From assembly GCF_000404225.1 (NCBI RefSeq), contig NC_021353.1, positions 1,867,652 to 1,931,651 of the forward strand: DNA of 64,000 nucleotides, in the 5' to 3' direction. Of this stretch, positions 16,452-25,726 are shown in pieces. The notes below the pieces were generated by a model, which searched no databases, had not been told where the DNA came from, and saw only the letters and a program-made list of their open reading frames with translations. Numbering within the stretch: position 1 is the stretch's first letter; each line of letters starts with the position of its first letter. The position numbers and the translations under genes were made by a program. This DNA comes from Candidatus Methanomassiliicoccus intestinalis Issoire-Mx1 (lineage in GTDB: Archaea; Thermoplasmatota; Thermoplasmata; Methanomassiliicoccales; Methanomassiliicoccaceae).

Positions 16452-17180
16452 ATGAATGTCGGGATAATCAACATCGGCGATGAGCTTCTGACTGGAAAAA
16501 AGGATCCATACCCTGCTGAAATGATTGAAGCGGTAAGATCTAAAGGAGCAGACGTGGCATTCATACAGGTCATTACAGATGACATTGATGTTATTGTGAA
16601 GGCGCTGGCGTATTCACAGAATGCAGATGTAGACATATTGATAGTCACGGGCGGACTGGGTCCCACTCTGGATGACCTTACCAGAGAGGCAGTCGCCGAG
16701 TATATGGGTACAGAACTGGAGATAGACGAAAAATCACTGGATGAACTGGAACGGTTTATGAAGAGAATACATCCAGAAAAAGAACTGGAAGAGATTTCAA
16801 AACGCATGGCCAGAGTCCCCAGGGGCGCTGAGGCTGTGCATAATGTCTGCGGGGCAGCCTGCGGAATAAAGGCTCAAATAAAAAATATGACGGTATTCTG
16901 TCTCCCCGGATTCCCCAATGAAATGATACCAATGTTCTATGAAAGCATACTTCCGGTAATCTCAGGAAATGACGAGATTTCAGAAGAACTTACAATATTC
17001 ATAAATGAATCTGATGTGGATCCATATATGAGACAGATATCAGAAAAATATAATGTCAGAGTAGCATCGCTGCCCAGCTTAGACTACAAAAAGATAGGAA
17101 ACAAAGTAGTCATCAAGGGAAAGAAGGAAAATGTAATGCTGGCCAGGAAAGAATTTGAGAATTGTATTAATTCCCTATAA
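16452..17180 (+). CDS. CinA-like / molybdopterin-binding-domain protein
   Basis: A 242-residue protein with the MoaB/Mog-type fold of the CinA N-terminal domain (IINIGDELLTGKKDPYPAEM, VTGGLGPTLDDLTREAVAEY, VFCLPGFPNEM). Bacterial CinA adds a nicotinamide-nucleotide deamidase domain that is absent here. Archaeal stand-alone versions are common and their substrate is unclear; pyrophosphatase activity on ADP-ribose or NMN-type compounds has been shown for some CinA domains. Its last 14 bases overlap the convergent nmd3 gene. Confidence 0.82.
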   Translation: MNVGIINIGDELLTGKKDPYPAEMIEAVRSKGADVAFIQVITDDIDVIVKALAYSQNADVDILIVTGGLGPTLDDLTREAVAEYMGTELEIDEKSLDELERFMKRIHPEKELEEISKRMARVPRGAEAVHNVCGAACGIKAQIKNMTVFCLPGFPNEMIPMFYESILPVISGNDEISEELTIFINESDVDPYMRQISEKYNVRVASLPSLDYKKIGNKVVIKGKKENVMLARKEFENCINSL

Positions 17181-18195
17181 AATACAATTCTCCTTCATAA
17201 CTGAAAATTTTAATTGTATCGCCGGTTCTTTTGAAACCGCGCGGTTTCTTTATTTCTACAGTTTTGTAAGACGATGGATGCATTATCTGAAACTCGCGGT
17301 CTGTTTCTGTAAGAACAACTGCATCCATGAAGTCATCTTTTGTCCCTACGACCCTGACTTCCCTGAGATCCACGTTTGATACCGTTTTAGGCTCATGATT
17401 TTTGATATTGCGGAGCTTGGCAGTCTGAGGTCCAGTACTCGATACAATGTACAGTTTACCTTTAATTTCTATAATATCCCTAACACGATACGGAGGCAGA
17501 CGCACCAGGTATGTTACGCGGTAGATGTTGCGACCGTCTTTCTGTCCCTGGATAGAAGATGATTCCTTGGTTTCTGCCCCATAGGTGGAGATCAGATCTC
17601 TGGCAATCATTTTTCCAAAGGCAAGAGTGCTGGCATAAAAATCGTAGCCGCCGTGGACTTCAACAACTTTGGAGATGAAAGCATCCCTGTTGTTTTTAGA
17701 AACTCCCTCTGCATATTTCATCACACGAGATAGAATCTCTTCTTCTTCCTTGTCTGAAAAATGCCTGGCAGAAGGTCTTACCTGCACAATTGATTCAAAA
17801 TAGCTGCCCTGAATCTTATTGCAGCGGTCGCAGACATTGCGTCTTACCCTGACGGTAGTTGTACAGTCTTCCACCACTTCCAGGTCATCATACAGCAGAT
17901 AAACGAGAATTTTAACCAGGTAGTGTTTTTCATCGAGACGCTCTGCAGAGCATTCCACTGCATCCAGAACTGCGTCCTGTCTCAGCATGATGTTGCCGAT
18001 GGCAAATTCTTTTACGGCCTCTTCCTCAGAATCGTAATGAACCCAGCCTTTTCCGATTTGGAAATCTTTGCAGTGGGCACAGTAAACCAGATCAGAAACT
18101 TCAGGACAATTTGTAAACTTATTGCTTTTGAGATAACACTCAGAACACAGGGAATCGTATGTCTTCCCTTCCTTGCCGCACTTTACGCAGAACAT
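17167..18195 (-). CDS. NMD3 family protein
   Basis: A 342-residue archaeal NMD3. Four zinc-binding CxxC pairs lie in the N-terminal part (C3/C6, C17/C20, then CAHC near 38-41 and CDRC further on), followed by the conserved RPSARHFSDKEEEEIL and the AFGKMIARDL segment. Eukaryotic NMD3 takes the 60S subunit to the cytoplasm; the archaeal protein is thought to act in large-subunit maturation. Last gene of the tsr3-mcm-DUF424-nmd3 series, 117 bases after DUF424. Confidence 0.93.
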   Translation of the reverse strand: MFCVKCGKEGKTYDSLCSECYLKSNKFTNCPEVSDLVYCAHCKDFQIGKGWVHYDSEEEAVKEFAIGNIMLRQDAVLDAVECSAERLDEKHYLVKILVYLLYDDLEVVEDCTTTVRVRRNVCDRCNKIQGSYFESIVQVRPSARHFSDKEEEEILSRVMKYAEGVSKNNRDAFISKVVEVHGGYDFYASTLAFGKMIARDLISTYGAETKESSSIQGQKDGRNIYRVTYLVRLPPYRVRDIIEIKGKLYIVSSTGPQTAKLRNIKNHEPKTVSNVDLREVRVVGTKDDFMDAVVLTETDREFQIMHPSSYKTVEIKKPRGFKRTGDTIKIFSYEGELYFIGN

Positions 18196-18312
18196 AGTTG
18201 CAGTCCATTGGATGTGTTATTGAGATATTAAAGCTTGGTTCACGAATTATTTACATAATGTGCCGCAATCCAGATAATTAAATACGAAATGCAACTTTAA
18301 ATTATCCTGCAG

Positions 18313-18606
18313 TTACATTTTTGCCAGCTGGGCATGCGGGACTCCGCCGATCATGATTATGCAGTCTTCGTCAATGTAATTGTGCTTTACAGCCAGAGCG
18401 ATTACTTCCCTGCCGACAAGATTTGCAGAAGAGCACATGGACAGCCTGTTGAGCAGAAGCTCTTCAGAGGCGTCTTCTCCCTCATAGAACTCCCTGTAGA
18501 CTTCAAGCCTCATCCTGCCTTCTGAGAATTTCATATCTAAAAGGTCTTTGTCTGCTGCAGCCAGCAGAACCTCGCTTCCGGACGTGTGCATGCGTAAAGT
18601 GATCAT
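18313..18606 (-). CDS. DUF424 family protein
   Basis: A 97-residue archaeal DUF424 protein of unknown function (MITLRMHTSGSEVLLAAAD...; C-terminal GGVPHAQLAKM). ATG 18606 is preferred: GAGG stands six bases upstream and relatives begin at this methionine. An ATG four codons earlier overlaps the mcm stop. It is tightly linked to mcm, as in other archaea, suggesting a role with replication or translation that is not established. Confidence 0.85.
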   Translation of the reverse strand: MITLRMHTSGSEVLLAAADKDLLDMKFSEGRMRLEVYREFYEGEDASEELLLNRLSMCSSANLVGREVIALAVKHNYIDEDCIIMIGGVPHAQLAKM

Positions 18607-18614
18607 GTTTACCC

Positions 18615-21600
18615 TCATACTATCTTGAAATATCCAGGAGTAGGAGAATAAAGCTCTCCTCCCTGCGTCATGCGTTTGAGCAGATTTTTAACTCTGGTAT
18701 CGTCAATATTGCTGCCTGCAGCCAATTTAATAATGTCTTCCTGGCTTACACCTTTTCTCGGGTCTGCGTCTGCCACCGCTTTCTTGATTATATCCTTAAG
18801 AATGGTCTGCTGTTCCCTCTGAGAGTGGCTTATGCCGGTAGCTACGATATCAAAGTCCAGCGTCTCTCCTTCACCGGCAATTTTATGCAGATAATATTCA
18901 ACAGCGTTGACAGCTCTCTGGGCATCCTCCACGGTAACAAGCGTGGAAAGCCTGGCCCTGGCGCTTGCCTCAGACAGACGGACAAAGGCTTCGAGCTGCC
19001 TGGCGGTGATCGGCACGGAGGCGCCTTCAGCTTCACCCTGTTTTCTGATCCTGAGATAATAATCAGAAATTGTCTTCATGGCCTCATCGCTCATGATCGG
19101 ATTGATTCTTTTAGAATATGCAACATATTTTCTGAAAAAGTCTCTTTCAAAGATAGGCTTCATGGTCGAAGTGTCGCTGAGAATCTTTTCTGTATCAACG
19201 CCTTCAATAAACGGAATATCATCGTTATACTTTCTAACCTGACCGCGGCGGTGGGCTTTCAGAATATGATTAGTAATGTTCTTGTCCTTCTCTGCTGAAG
19301 GCTTGTCAGTCAGAGCAAATATCAAATCAAATCTGGACAGAAGTGCAGGCGGCATGTTGATCTGATCTGCGATGTACTGATGCTCCTCAAATCTGCCGTA
19401 TTTAGGATTGGCGGCACCAAGCAGAGAACAGCGGCACTGCAGAGTTGCAGTAATTCCGGCTTTAGCCACTGATATAGTCTGGCTTTCCATGGCTTCGTGC
19501 ATAGACGACCTATCCTGATCGGTCATCTTATCCAATTCATCAATGCAGGCCTGCCCTAAATCAGCAAGAACCAGAGCACCGGCTTCAAGAGTCCATCTTC
19601 CCTCTCCGAAGTCATCTTTCACCGCAGCAGCGGTATTGTGCACAGAAAACCCGTTTGCTATGAAAGTATGGCTGTCCTGCACAGTAAGATCATACACATA
19701 CTCAGGAAGATCGTCCCAGACCTTGTTGACTGAAACGATGGGAGACTCGAAAATCCTGCCGCTTTCCGGATCTACGAAGGGAGCATTCATTCCCGCTTTA
19801 ACGTCTGCCGCGCAGCACCAATTGTCCTCGCCGCAGACCATGATCTTGGTTTCTGCCGTCAGACGAATTTTATATCCGTCAGATTCTTCAAGTTCCACAA
19901 GAAATGAAGGGGTCTTAATTTTCCATATGGCCTCCAATTTCTGATGGACTTTTTTTCCGTCAATAACGGCATCAATGTAATAGTTTTCAGGGATTTTTTC
20001 TATCCACTGCCCATCTTTGATTTCCACTGGACAGTGCATATGTGTTTCAACAAATTCCCCGATCTTAATCTGAGATTCGTTTACAGTTATAGTGCTGTCA
20101 GGCGCAATACAGAGACCTGCTGCGGATGATGACTTTCCTGAAGCATATATGCCTCTCGGAGCCAGCCTGGACATATATCTCAGCATCTGGCTGTTGTGAG
20201 AGATTAAACCATTGGTAATGAAATTGTGGCTTTCTTCAATTTCAAGATCATATACCCATTCCTCTTCAGCAGGAATCTCTTCTTTGTTGGTTATGACATC
20301 ATAACAGAAACCTGCTTCCCAGGGGTATTGATCTTCACGGGGGATCATTGAACCTGTGTAAGCTCCGACAGGGGTACCGACAGGAATGTTAGATACAGGT
20401 ACCGCTCTGATACGGACAGCATACTGCGTAAACAAAGGGTGTGTGGGAGTGACGGTCAGCTGTCTCCCGCTTTCAGTTGTGATTTTAACTAACTTTTCAG
20501 GAGCAGTGCGCTTCCAGACCCGTATGGCCTTTCCTTTTTCCATTCTGCCGTGTGCAGAGAAGGTAATCACATCCAGATCGATAGGGGCAGAAAATCCGTC
20601 ATCGATCTTTTCCACATTTCCATTAGCAATGGCCTCATCGACAATCTCCTTAATCGGCCTGCATGTATTGTCAGCCAGAGTTACTAAAGTATCACCAGTG
20701 ACACATTTAGCTACACCAGGGTCTCCGATCAGCAGGATGTGGATATCCCCTCTGATTTTAGTCCCGTCATCCAGAGTTTTGGGGACTCCGCCGAAAAGCT
20801 GGAGAGCAAGACATTCCTTTTCAACATCATATCCAAAGATAGTCGGAGAAATGGAAGCCACTATATTCTCAAACAGCTGAGGTGATTTTGCAGCCTCTTC
20901 TATAGCTTCAATATCCTCATTCGTGATGTCGAGTTCTTCATATTCATGACGCTGCGACTCTACAGAAATTACATCCAGGGAGATATCAAAAATCGTTGAT
21001 TTGTTCTGCTGCATTTTCTGAACTGAACGGAGAATGCCGTTGAGAGTTACCCTGTCGCCTGGAGCCACCATTCCCGCAGCATCGTCTTCCAGATATCCTG
21101 TCAGACGTTCCGGCTGGGCTCCTCCCCTCAAACCTTCAGGGCTCTCCTGGATTTCGACCTTCTGTGTGTCTACAAAGCGGCTCTCCTCAGTCAAAAGTAC
21201 AAATTTTGTAGCACCGGCGCTTCTTCCGCAGCCGTCCTGTTCTTTGTAGCATTCCATCGGTTCTTTGAACAGAAGCCCGCTCTGCTCTTCCTTGATAATC
21301 CGACCGCATCTTTTACACTGGAACAGAGCATCTGTGATTTTAGGCCTCACTTCAGTAGCCTTTCTGACTAAACCCTCTACAGAGATTACCTTGCCGACAT
21401 GCTTTGCCCTGAGATCCCTGATTTCCACATGGGCATCGCGGGGAAGATTGTTTACTCTCAGGTTAATGTCAGCCTCGCGCATCTCCTGATGCATGAGGTT
21501 CTTCATTGCCCTCTTGCCTGAGATAAGCGTCAAATCAGGATGTTCAAGAAACTGGGCGGCCAGATCCGTATCGAACATATCGAGATCGGCAAAATTGACC

Positions 21601-21788
21601 AGCACGCTTCTTTTATCAGGATATCCGTCAGCGATTTCACGCATCTGCTGGATATATTCCGTTCCAAGAAAAAACGCCTCCCATTTGGCAATTGTGTTGG
21701 GATCCAACTCTTTTATTGATCCCCCCTCATATGAGGTCTCGTTTGAGACCATTTCTTCATTGGAATTTTCAAACTCATCGCTAGTCAA
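18615..21788 (-). CDS. mcm: MCM replicative helicase precursor with two inteins
   Basis: A 1057-residue precursor; removing inteins of 171 and 159 residues leaves 727, normal for archaeal MCM. The N-terminal domain carries zinc ligands C158, C161, C180 and C187. Walker A (GDPGVAK/SQMLRY) is split by intein 1 and the GKSSSAAGL/TAAAVKDD segment by intein 2. Walker B (LADLGQACIDELDKM), GAANPKYGRF and the arginine finger region LLSRFDLIF follow, with a C-terminal winged helix. TTG 21788 is the start, with GGTGA five bases upstream. It unwinds DNA at the replication fork as a hexamer. Both inteins sit in ATPase motifs, so splicing is needed for activity. Cotranscribed with tsr3 upstream and DUF424 downstream. 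Confidence 0.97.
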   Translation of the reverse strand: MTSDEFENSNEEMVSNETSYEGGSIKELDPNTIAKWEAFFLGTEYIQQMREIADGYPDKRSVLVNFADLDMFDTDLAAQFLEHPDLTLISGKRAMKNLMHQEMREADINLRVNNLPRDAHVEIRDLRAKHVGKVISVEGLVRKATEVRPKITDALFQCKRCGRIIKEEQSGLLFKEPMECYKEQDGCGRSAGATKFVLLTEESRFVDTQKVEIQESPEGLRGGAQPERLTGYLEDDAAGMVAPGDRVTLNGILRSVQKMQQNKSTIFDISLDVISVESQRHEYEELDITNEDIEAIEEAAKSPQLFENIVASISPTIFGYDVEKECLALQLFGGVPKTLDDGTKIRGDIHILLIGDPGVAKCVTGDTLVTLADNTCRPIKEIVDEAIANGNVEKIDDGFSAPIDLDVITFSAHGRMEKGKAIRVWKRTAPEKLVKITTESGRQLTVTPTHPLFTQYAVRIRAVPVSNIPVGTPVGAYTGSMIPREDQYPWEAGFCYDVITNKEEIPAEEEWVYDLEIEESHNFITNGLISHNSQMLRYMSRLAPRGIYASGKSSSAAGLCIAPDSTITVNESQIKIGEFVETHMHCPVEIKDGQWIEKIPENYYIDAVIDGKKVHQKLEAIWKIKTPSFLVELEESDGYKIRLTAETKIMVCGEDNWCCAADVKAGMNAPFVDPESGRIFESPIVSVNKVWDDLPEYVYDLTVQDSHTFIANGFSVHNTAAAVKDDFGEGRWTLEAGALVLADLGQACIDELDKMTDQDRSSMHEAMESQTISVAKAGITATLQCRCSLLGAANPKYGRFEEHQYIADQINMPPALLSRFDLIFALTDKPSAEKDKNITNHILKAHRRGQVRKYNDDIPFIEGVDTEKILSDTSTMKPIFERDFFRKYVAYSKRINPIMSDEAMKTISDYYLRIRKQGEAEGASVPITARQLEAFVRLSEASARARLSTLVTVEDAQRAVNAVEYYLHKIAGEGETLDFDIVATGISHSQREQQTILKDIIKKAVADADPRKGVSQEDIIKLAAGSNIDDTRVKNLLKRMTQGGELYSPTPGYFKIV
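19635..20111 (-). other. Mini-intein 2 in MCM (residues 560-718)
   Basis: 159 residues inserted after GKSSSAAGL. It begins with Cys (CIAPDSTITV) and ends VYDLTVQDSHTF...GFSVHN before Thr+1. The block B position reads LTAETKIMV, so the usual TxxH histidine is missing. No homing endonuclease is present. Extra cysteines occur at MVCGEDNWCCA. Confidence 0.93.
20193..20705 (-). other. Mini-intein 1 in MCM (residues 362-532)
   Basis: 171 residues inserted exactly in Walker A after GDPGVAK. It begins with Cys (CVTGDTLVTL, block A), has the TxxH of block B (TVTPTHPLF) and ends in block F/G (VYDLEIEESHNF...GLISHN) before Ser+1. No LAGLIDADG endonuclease segment is present, so it should splice but not home. 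Confidence 0.95.
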
Positions 21789-21843
21789 AATCTCACCTGA
21801 TTTTTCATGTACACTTCACATATATTTCTTCTTATCTTTCTCA

Positions 21844-22368
21844 TTATTCAGATCGTTCAGGAGGTACAAACTCCATCTGCACCTTGACTACTTCCGCGCT
21901 TGTTCTTGCATCGGCATAGCAGTCCAGAGGCTCCTGGTTCAATTTGATAAACTGTTCTCCCCAGCTGAATTTTGAGAGTATCTGAACAGCCTGTTCCTTT
22001 ATTCCCATAATATATAATGAAGCCGCTAAAGCCTCCACGCTTGAGAGTTTCAGAGGCTTTCCCCAGTTAACAGGATTAGCAGCCAGAAGATAAGGAAGCG
22101 CACGCTGCTGCAGATCACTCCTCAGTTTTGGAAAGTCATTGATCTGGTTCCAGGACATGTCCATAACCACCAAGCCGTGTGCAAGCGCAGTCTTGGTATC
22201 TTCACGGGAGATCGCCTTTTCAGCATAAGGGGTGAGTACTACTGCACCGTGCGGTATTCTTCTCAGAGATGCGATTTCCTGAGCTAAATTAAATTTCATC
22301 AGTTTTCTGCCAGTACACTTTTTGGGATCGCACTGATGCTCGTCATAAACGTACAGATTTACAATCAC
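21844..22368 (-). CDS. tsr3: Tsr3-type rRNA aminocarboxypropyltransferase
   Basis: A 174-residue Tsr3 homolog (short RLI-like N-terminal segment HQCDPKKCTGRKL, then VVLTPYAEKAISRED, VVMDMSWNQI, LLAANPVNWGKP and KLSSVEALAASLYI). The family transfers the aminocarboxypropyl group of SAM to a hypermodified uridine of small-subunit rRNA. GTG 22368 follows GGAG by eight bases. It lies 55 bases before mcm on the same strand and may share its transcript. Confidence 0.93.
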   Translation of the reverse strand: MIVNLYVYDEHQCDPKKCTGRKLMKFNLAQEIASLRRIPHGAVVLTPYAEKAISREDTKTALAHGLVVMDMSWNQINDFPKLRSDLQQRALPYLLAANPVNWGKPLKLSSVEALAASLYIMGIKEQAVQILSKFSWGEQFIKLNQEPLDCYADARTSAEVVKVQMEFVPPERSE

Positions 22369-22517
22369 GCTCTACACTCCTTGTTATTAACGCTCAATTG
22401 GTAATCACCTAAATCGTTTTTCATAAAACATGCGTTATGCTGCCTGTATCATTATTCAGACATATATATCTAGAATGCTCGACAAGAATAAGTCATATCA
22501 AAACAATAACGAAGTTG

Positions 22518-23750
22518 ATGCAGTCTAAAAAAGAACTTATTGAAACCGCACAGAATTGTCAAAAACAGATGGTAGACGAACTGACTGCAATGCTGAGAAT
22601 CCCAGCCATGGGACCGGAAAACGGCGGAGACGGGGAAGGCAGACGCGCAGACCACCTGGAGAATCTGCTAAAATCATGGAACCTGCCTGTAGAAAGAATA
22701 GAGATTGAAGACGAAAGGCTAGGAACAAGACCGAATCTTCTCAGCAGAATAAAAGGAAAAGAAGAAAGGACGATATGGCTGGTAGCCCACATGGATACTG
22801 TATCCCCTGGAAATCTGAATTCCTGGGACAGTGATCCGTTTGAGCCTGTAGTAAAAAACGGAAAGGTCTACGGCAGAGGCTCTGAAGATAATGGGCAGTC
22901 TGTAATCTCATCAATATTCGCCTTAAAAATTCTCTCAGAGCTTGAAGAAGCACCAGAGCAGTCATACGGAGTTGTTCTGGTTGCAGATGAAGAAGCCGGC
23001 TCGCTTTACGGCATAAGGCCGCTGATAGAACAGGGCTGTTTTAGAAAAGAAGATGTATTTTTTGTTCCAGACTTCGGCGAAGCGACTGGTTCAAGCATAG
23101 AGATGATGGAAAAATCGATAATCTGGCTGAAAGCCTCTGTCAAAGGCAAACAAGTCCATGCATCGGTTCCCAACAGAGGAACAAATGCACTGGTCGAGGG
23201 ATCAAAATTCATTCTTGCCCTCAGAGACGCGCTGTACGCTCATTTCAATCTGAGCGATTCAGCATACAATTATGAAATTTCCACGTTTGAACCTACTAAG
23301 AGAGAAAATGAAGAGGGCAGCATAAATATCATTCCAGAAGTAGAGAATGTATTCTTTGACATCAGGCTTCTTCCTGAATATTCCATCGAAGAATGTGTAT
23401 CATTTGCAGAAGAGTTTGCTGCTGAATACTCTAAGAAAAATAACATAAATGCAGCAGTTGAGAATGTCCGCGTAGATCCTGCAGGACCTCCTTCCACAAC
23501 AGAAAACAGAGAATTCTCAGTCTTAAAAGATTCAATACGCGAAGTCATCAACGTAGATGCAAAAGCAATAGGCATAGGCGGTCAGACGTGCGCCAACTGG
23601 TTCAGAAAAGCAGGATACAGCGCATATGCATGGCAAACGGTTGAAGGTCTGGCACATCAGACAAATGAATATTCAAAAATAGAGAATATTGTAAACGACT
23701 CTGCAGTGTTTGTACTGACAATATATGAGTTATGTTTCAGAGCGGCTTAA
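22518..23750 (+). CDS. M20 family metallopeptidase (DapE/ArgE-like)
   Basis: A 410-residue zinc hydrolase. Metal-site motifs are present: WLVAHMDTVSPG (His and catalytic Asp), GRGSEDNGQS, DEEAGSLYG (catalytic Glu-Glu) and a C-terminal LAHQTNEY histidine. The dimerisation domain (about 185-300) starts at the KASVKGKQVHAS strand. Archaeal relatives are annotated as dipeptidase or succinyl-diaminopimelate/acetylornithine deacylase; the substrate cannot be fixed. ATG 22518 is used because a TATA-like ATATATAT near 22459 makes the earlier in-frame ATG unlikely. The end overlaps ftsY by four bases, tail to tail. Confidence 0.88.
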   Translation: MQSKKELIETAQNCQKQMVDELTAMLRIPAMGPENGGDGEGRRADHLENLLKSWNLPVERIEIEDERLGTRPNLLSRIKGKEERTIWLVAHMDTVSPGNLNSWDSDPFEPVVKNGKVYGRGSEDNGQSVISSIFALKILSELEEAPEQSYGVVLVADEEAGSLYGIRPLIEQGCFRKEDVFFVPDFGEATGSSIEMMEKSIIWLKASVKGKQVHASVPNRGTNALVEGSKFILALRDALYAHFNLSDSAYNYEISTFEPTKRENEEGSINIIPEVENVFFDIRLLPEYSIEECVSFAEEFAAEYSKKNNINAAVENVRVDPAGPPSTTENREFSVLKDSIREVINVDAKAIGIGGQTCANWFRKAGYSAYAWQTVEGLAHQTNEYSKIENIVNDSAVFVLTIYELCFRAA

Positions 23751-25294
23751 TCTGAAAACAGCCTCTCCAGCATCCATTCGCTGTCAAACTTGATTATGTC
23801 TTCGTACTCCTGCCCCATGCTCATGAAGGCAATCGGTTTTCCGATTGAATGAGCTATTGACAAAGCGGCTCCGCCTTTAGCATCGGCGTCAATCTTTGTG
23901 AGAATAATGGCATCGAGTCCGATGGCATCGTTGAATGCCTTGGCCTGCTCTACTGCATCGTTGCCGGCTAACGCGTCTCCCACGAATATAACAAGATTCG
24001 GTTTGACAACACGTTTGATTTTCTTCATTTCATCCATAAGGTTGGAGTTTGTCTGCATTCTGCCTGCCGTATCGACAAGAACCACATCTTTGTGTTTTGA
24101 CTTGGCATGCTCAACAGCATCATAAGCTACAGCTGCAGGATCGGCTCCTGACTGATGCTTGATTATCTTGACGCCGAGATTGTCAGAATGGATTGTAAGC
24201 TGTTCGATCGCACCTGCACGGAATGTATCAGAGGCTGCTAAAACAACAGTCCTGCCTGATTTCTGCAGACGATTTGCCAGTTTCGCGATGGAAGTGGTTT
24301 TTCCTGTCCCGTTGATGCCTACGAACATTACCACAGCCGGTTTGTCGCTGTCATCAATAAACTTGTCAAAGTCAAATTCATTGGACTGAAGAACGCTTCC
24401 GATAGCGCTTTTCAAGGCCTCTTCAACAATATCACCGAGGTTTTCTCCGCGCTCAACCTTTCTTTCAGACAGAACCTGCTGGACACCTTCCTTGATTGCA
24501 TCAATCACAGGCAGAGCCACATCAGATTCCAGTAAACCTATTTCCAGATCCCAGAGAATGCTTTCAATATCGTCTTTGTCTATTGATTTTGCATTCTTAG
24601 ACACTGAAGCAGCAACCGGCGCTTCGTGTTTTTTCTCTCCGCGTTTGGAGAAAAAGCCCTTTTTGGATTCGTCAACAGATCTTGCCTCTGGTTCTGCAGG
24701 CGGCTGGACTTCAACATTCTTTACTGGTGCAGGCTTGACTTCTTCGGTCTGCTTTACAACCGGTGCAGGTTCAGGCTTTACCGGTTCAGGCTGGACTTCA
24801 ACCTGTTTTACTGGTTCAGGCCTGACTTCTTTTGTCTCTTGAGGTGCTGCTTCCTTCTGTTTTGGAGCTTCCTGCTTTGAGCGTCTTTCAAAGATAGATG
24901 CCCTGGCACGTTTCGGCTCCTCGAGTGCAGGCTTCTCAGCTGCCGGTTTTTCTTCAGGCAGAGGACTCTCTTTCTTCACTGGCTGTTTGGGAGCTGGTTT
25001 CGGAGCTGGTTTTTCAGGTATAATATCTTCTTCAAAATCATCTTCGTCTTCTGGAGCGTCTTCAAAAAACTTGTCGTTCTTCCAGAATGCTTCGTCATCC
25101 CAAAAATCATCATCTAAAAGATCGTCATCGTCCGATTTGGACTTGGCAGTTGTTTTGGGAGCCTTTTTCTTAGGTTCTTCCACAGGCTCCTCTGGAATGG
25201 AAGTATCTGGTTCTTCAGATTCCTCAAGTTCATCGATCCGCTCTGATTCCTTGCTCTTTAGAGCTGAGAGTTTCTTCTTAAGCGAATCGAACAC
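23747..25294 (-). CDS. ftsY: Signal recognition particle receptor FtsY
   Basis: The SRP receptor GTPase that docks ribosome-SRP complexes at the membrane. About 215 N-terminal residues form an acidic, proline/lysine-rich low-complexity region with aromatic-rich patches (DDFWDDEAFW); the NG domain follows with a four-helix N part and G motifs GINGTGKTT, DTFRAGAIEQL, VDTAGRMQ and TKIDADAKGG. GTG 25294 is favoured because GGTGG sits six bases before it; a GTG three codons earlier is also possible. It follows pfdA by 12 bases in the conserved order rpl18a-pfdA-ftsY. Confidence 0.96.
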   Translation of the reverse strand: MFDSLKKKLSALKSKESERIDELEESEEPDTSIPEEPVEEPKKKAPKTTAKSKSDDDDLLDDDFWDDEAFWKNDKFFEDAPEDEDDFEEDIIPEKPAPKPAPKQPVKKESPLPEEKPAAEKPALEEPKRARASIFERRSKQEAPKQKEAAPQETKEVRPEPVKQVEVQPEPVKPEPAPVVKQTEEVKPAPVKNVEVQPPAEPEARSVDESKKGFFSKRGEKKHEAPVAASVSKNAKSIDKDDIESILWDLEIGLLESDVALPVIDAIKEGVQQVLSERKVERGENLGDIVEEALKSAIGSVLQSNEFDFDKFIDDSDKPAVVMFVGINGTGKTTSIAKLANRLQKSGRTVVLAASDTFRAGAIEQLTIHSDNLGVKIIKHQSGADPAAVAYDAVEHAKSKHKDVVLVDTAGRMQTNSNLMDEMKKIKRVVKPNLVIFVGDALAGNDAVEQAKAFNDAIGLDAIILTKIDADAKGGAALSIAHSIGKPIAFMSMGQEYEDIIKFDSEWMLERLFSD

Positions 25295-25306
25295 TTCTTC
25301 CACCTA

Positions 25307-25726
25307 TCACTGCCCATTCAATGCAGAAATCTCTTGCTGAACCAGATAGGTTAGCTCTTCAGCTTTAGCCTCTATTTCCATGCGGCGGTTGACTAAAGTC
25401 TCAAGGGAAGTCATGAGCTCTTTGGCCCTGTCTTCCATCAGTACAATGGCTTCATCAATCGGCTTTTCCATAGAGATTCCGGTTCCTACTCCGACAATTG
25501 CTTTGTCGTTGACCTCAACCTTGGCAAACACAAAGGAGCTTCCCCCGATAGGGATGAGAAGTTCAGAACCAGGTTCTGCATTTTTATATTGAACGAATGT
25601 CTCGCGTGCCCTTGCCAGTTCTTCGACAGACACTTGAATGAGCTGCTGATTTTCTGCAATGCTGGCCAGCTGATTGCGGTAAAGCTCCAGGGTGGACATT
25701 GCCTGACGCAGCTCGTCTTCGTTCAT
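25307..25726 (-). CDS. pfdA: Prefoldin alpha subunit
   Basis: A 139-residue coiled-coil protein; two long heptad-bearing helices (about 3-50 and 85-135) flank a beta-hairpin region (PIGGSSFVFAKVEVNDKAIVGVGTG). Prefoldin captures unfolded proteins for the thermosome. ATG 25726 follows GGAGG by six bases and overlaps the rpl18a stop. Middle gene of rpl18a-pfdA-ftsY. Confidence 0.95.
   Translation of the reverse strand: MNEDELRQAMSTLELYRNQLASIAENQQLIQVSVEELARARETFVQYKNAEPGSELLIPIGGSSFVFAKVEVNDKAIVGVGTGISMEKPIDEAIVLMEDRAKELMTSLETLVNRRMEIEAKAEELTYLVQQEISALNGQ

Noticed and set aside
18825..21975. Long plus-strand reading frames across mcm
   Set aside because: They are antisense to a gene with clear MCM and intein motifs and have no recognisable protein features.
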